A stretch of DNA of 64,000 nt from an uncultured Atopobium sp. GTDB taxonomy: Bacteria > Actinomycetota > Coriobacteriia > Coriobacteriales > Atopobiaceae. Positions 62,174-64,000 of this stretch are shown piece by piece. The notes below the pieces were generated by a model that worked only from the letters and a program-made list of their open reading frames with translations, did not search any database and was not told the origin of the DNA. Position 1 is the stretch's first letter. The number at the start of each line of letters is the position of its first letter. Where the stretch lies: contig CALIZS010000046.1 of assembly GCA_938028565.1 (NCBI GenBank), positions 46,720-110,719 on the forward strand. The letters are read 5' to 3'. The position numbers and the translations under genes are program-made.

Positions 62174-62799
62174 TATGCGAGCACCTCCCCAAGCTGCTTA
62201 GCGACATCAGCGGACATAACAAGTGCGCCGTTGTCGATCAGGAAACGAGTAGTAACCTCAGAAACGCCGAAGACCGAAACCTTAGGAAGGTTGCGGAAAG
62301 AGAGGTAGGTGTTGACGTCGTCGTCTGGGACGATGACGGTAACGCGCTTACCCTCAATACCGAGGTTCTGAAGTGCAGCCTTTGCCTGCTTGGTGGAAGG
62401 CTGAGCAAACTCGAGAGCGTCAACGAGGACAAGCTCGGAGTCTGCAACCTTGCCGGAGAGGACGGACCTCATAGCAAGCTTGACCATCTTGTTGTTAATA
62501 CGACGTGCGTGTGAACGAGGGGTAGGTCCAAAGATGACGCCACCACCAGTCCACTGACCAGCACGAATAGAACCCTGGCGAGCACGACCAGTACCCTTCT
62601 GACGGTAAGGCTTAACGCCACCGCCGGATACCTCGTGACGGTTCTTTGTAGAGTGGGTACCCTGACGTGCGGATGCGTCCTGGCAGACTACAACCTGGTG
62701 CACAACAGGGATGTTTGGCTCAATGCCATAGACGTCAGAGGAGAGCTCGGCGTCGCCGACCTTCTTTCCCTCTACGTTCTTAATCTCATACTTGGACAT
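62173..62799 (-). CDS. rplD: 50S ribosomal protein L4
   Basis: 208 residues; GGGVKPYRQKGTGRARQGS and FGPTPRSHARRINNK. Confidence 0.97.
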   Translation of the reverse strand: MSKYEIKNVEGKKVGDAELSSDVYGIEPNIPVVHQVVVCQDASARQGTHSTKNRHEVSGGGVKPYRQKGTGRARQGSIRAGQWTGGGVIFGPTPRSHARRINNKMVKLAMRSVLSGKVADSELVLVDALEFAQPSTKQAKAALQNLGIEGKRVTVIVPDDDVNTYLSFRNLPKVSVFGVSEVTTRFLIDNGALVMSADVAKQLGEVLA

Positions 62800-62838
62800 G
62801 TTGTCTCCTTGTTAGCCTAAGTGTTTGCCTAAAGGCCC

Positions 62839-63459
62839 TTAGGCCATGCGGACCTGGACGAGGGCATTCTTGCCGCCAGGAACAGCACCCTTGATAAGCA
62901 TGAGGTTCTGCTCAGCATCAACGCGGACAAGCTTAAGGTTCTTGACCGTAACGCGCTCTGCGCCCATGTGACCATACATGTGAAGGCCCTTACGAACGCG
63001 TGCAGGGTATGCGCACTGACCAATGGAACCTGGACGACGCTGGTTACGAGAACCGTGAGTCATTGGACCGCGAGAGAAGTTCCAGCGCTTAACGGTACCC
63101 TGGAAACCCTTACCCTTAGAAGTGCCTGTTACGTCAACAGCGGTGACCTCAGAGAAGTCAGCAACTGTGACAACATCGCCGGTCTTGTGCTCAGAAGCAT
63201 CCTCAACGCGGACCTCGCGGAGGTAACGCATTGGCTCGACGCCCTGTGCCTTGAAATGACCAGCCATTGGCTTGTTGACATGCTTCTCAGAGATGTCGCC
63301 GAAGCCAATCTGTACGGCATTGTAGCCGTCCGTTTCAACGGTCTTTACCTGTGAAACGGTGCAGGGGCCTGCAAGAACGACGGTAACAGGAACGACGTTG
63401 TCGTTCTCGTCCCATACCTGGGTCATACCCAGCTTGCGGCCGAGGATGGTATTAACCAT
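62839..63459 (-). CDS. rplC: 50S ribosomal protein L3
   Basis: 206 residues from ATG 63459 (AGGAAAG upstream): MVNTILGRKLGMTQVWDEN. Further FSRGPMTHGSRNQRRPGSIG. A longer frame to 63528 is not used. It is the first gene of the operon here; rpsJ is not upstream. Confidence 0.96.
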   Translation of the reverse strand: MVNTILGRKLGMTQVWDENDNVVPVTVVLAGPCTVSQVKTVETDGYNAVQIGFGDISEKHVNKPMAGHFKAQGVEPMRYLREVRVEDASEHKTGDVVTVADFSEVTAVDVTGTSKGKGFQGTVKRWNFSRGPMTHGSRNQRRPGSIGQCAYPARVRKGLHMYGHMGAERVTVKNLKLVRVDAEQNLMLIKGAVPGGKNALVQVRMA

Positions 63460-63816
63460 GCTCTTTCCTAACCTTCGGTGGTCATGGGACCTTGAGAGCA
63501 CATCGGGTACTCTTCCCCAGCGGACCACGTCCTGTACATACTGCCTTTAGACATAATTGTCCTGTTTGAGCAGCCCGTCTACTTTACACTCATTTTTGAC
63601 AAGAAACAAGCCTAAAATCTCTAAAAGATGAACGCTTTGTGAAGAGCGTTTGATACCCTCTAGCTGCGAGATCTTTCTTCTCTCCCATTTTTCGAGGTCA
63701 AACCGCTGACCCGGGCGTATCCATTGGCGAGAAACCCAAGGAATTTTGAAAAGTTTTTTCAGAAATTTTGTAAAAACAATCCACGGTAATAACTTTGAAA
63801 AATCAGGCCGCCAAAA
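63460..63816. other. Upstream region of the ribosomal operon, no gene
   Basis: No rpsJ or other gene is present. On the minus strand TTGTTT, 17 bp and TAAAGT (about 63576-63604) is a possible promoter. An AACGCT/AGCGTT hairpin (about 63631-63650) may end the upstream phosphatase transcript. One GGCGAGAA lies at 63726-63733. Confidence 0.45.
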
Positions 63817-64000
63817 TTACCTTGCCAAAAGTTTCTTGAGCAATGCTTCGCAACCCTCAGTGACATCCTTATACGTCAGATCAAAATTGCCTGAGTACCA
63901 TGGGTCCGCAATATCACGAGGCTTCTCCGTCCAATCAAGGAGCAACGAAACCTTTCCAAGCGAATCATCCTTTAGTATGCGCATCATGTTGCGCAGGTTA
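63817..64000 (-). CDS. Low-molecular-weight protein-tyrosine phosphatase, C-terminal part
   Basis: The visible 60 residues, cut by the right edge, include DIADPWYSGNFDLTYKDV and EGCEALLKKLL, the conserved acid loop (DPW) and last helix of the family. The catalytic C-x5-R loop lies beyond the window. Stop codon at 63817-63819. Confidence 0.87.
   Translation of the reverse strand, partial: NLRNMMRILKDDSLGKVSLLLDWTEKPRDIADPWYSGNFDLTYKDVTEGCEALLKKLLAR

Noticed and set aside
1..64000. Chi or KOPS explanation for GGCGAGAA
   Set aside because: Such signals are strongly oriented with replication, whereas copies here are split 21 to 14 with no clear polarity, and more copies oppose the direction of the ribosomal operon than follow it. 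The complete genome would be needed to exclude it fully.
1..64000. tRNA, rRNA, tmRNA or other large RNA genes
   Set aside because: I looked for T-loop (GGTTCGAATCC-like) and other signature sequences and saw none that folds into a full gene.

Overview
This window is a chromosomal segment of a low-to-mid GC Gram-positive-type anaerobe. Protein family content and the sequences themselves suggest a coriobacterium of the Atopobium/Lancefieldella type. That is an inference from recognised protein style (fused EcfA1-EcfA2, type III glutamine synthetase, class III ribonucleotide reductase, orphan multi-domain glycosyltransferases), not from a database search.

Layout. 1-9.4 kb: a partial rRNA uracil methyltransferase, an L-2-hydroxyacid/lactate dehydrogenase, a 670-bp gene-free stretch with two matching repeat modules, a four-gene SPFH / ribbon-helix-helix / ABC ATPase / ABC permease operon, and an EF-G-like GTPase. 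9.4-10.6 kb: an AT-rich scar with nested inverted repeats, an ABC-ATPase remnant and a DUF3784-like membrane protein. 10.6-22.3 kb: housekeeping and metabolism (rnhA, polA, type III glutamine synthetase, an orphan solute-binding protein, a frameshifted mntP, a zinc-dependent phospholipase C-like protein, an ArsC/Spx-like reductase, ligA). 22.3-45 kb: a 1014-residue three-domain glycosyltransferase, a MacB-like ABC exporter with a long coiled coil, a DJ-1 / Y-family polymerase / YolD-like operon, a PTS EIIA, an iron alcohol dehydrogenase, a DegV protein, a DMT exporter, nrdD-nrdG with NrdR-like boxes, three further GT2-type proteins, an LCP-like protein, then truA. 45-63.5 kb: on the minus strand, ecfT, a fused ecfA and the ribosomal protein superoperon from rplC to rplQ with secY, adk, map, infA and rpoA. 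The window ends in the C-terminal part of a low-molecular-weight tyrosine phosphatase.

The ribosomal block is conventional in order, with three departures: rpsJ does not precede rplC, a terminator and a 304-bp gap separate rplX from rplE, and a second strong terminator lies between secY and adk.

Two sequence-level signals stand out. The octamer GGCGAGAA (or its complement) occurs at least 35 times where about two would be expected, spread over both strands and both coding and non-coding DNA, and twice as a close inverted pair. The gene-free stretch before the SPFH operon holds two modules of near-identical architecture but different core words: an outer GCCTGA/TCAGGC pair, an inverted core copy, then three direct core copies about 31 bp apart. 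I cannot assign a function to either.
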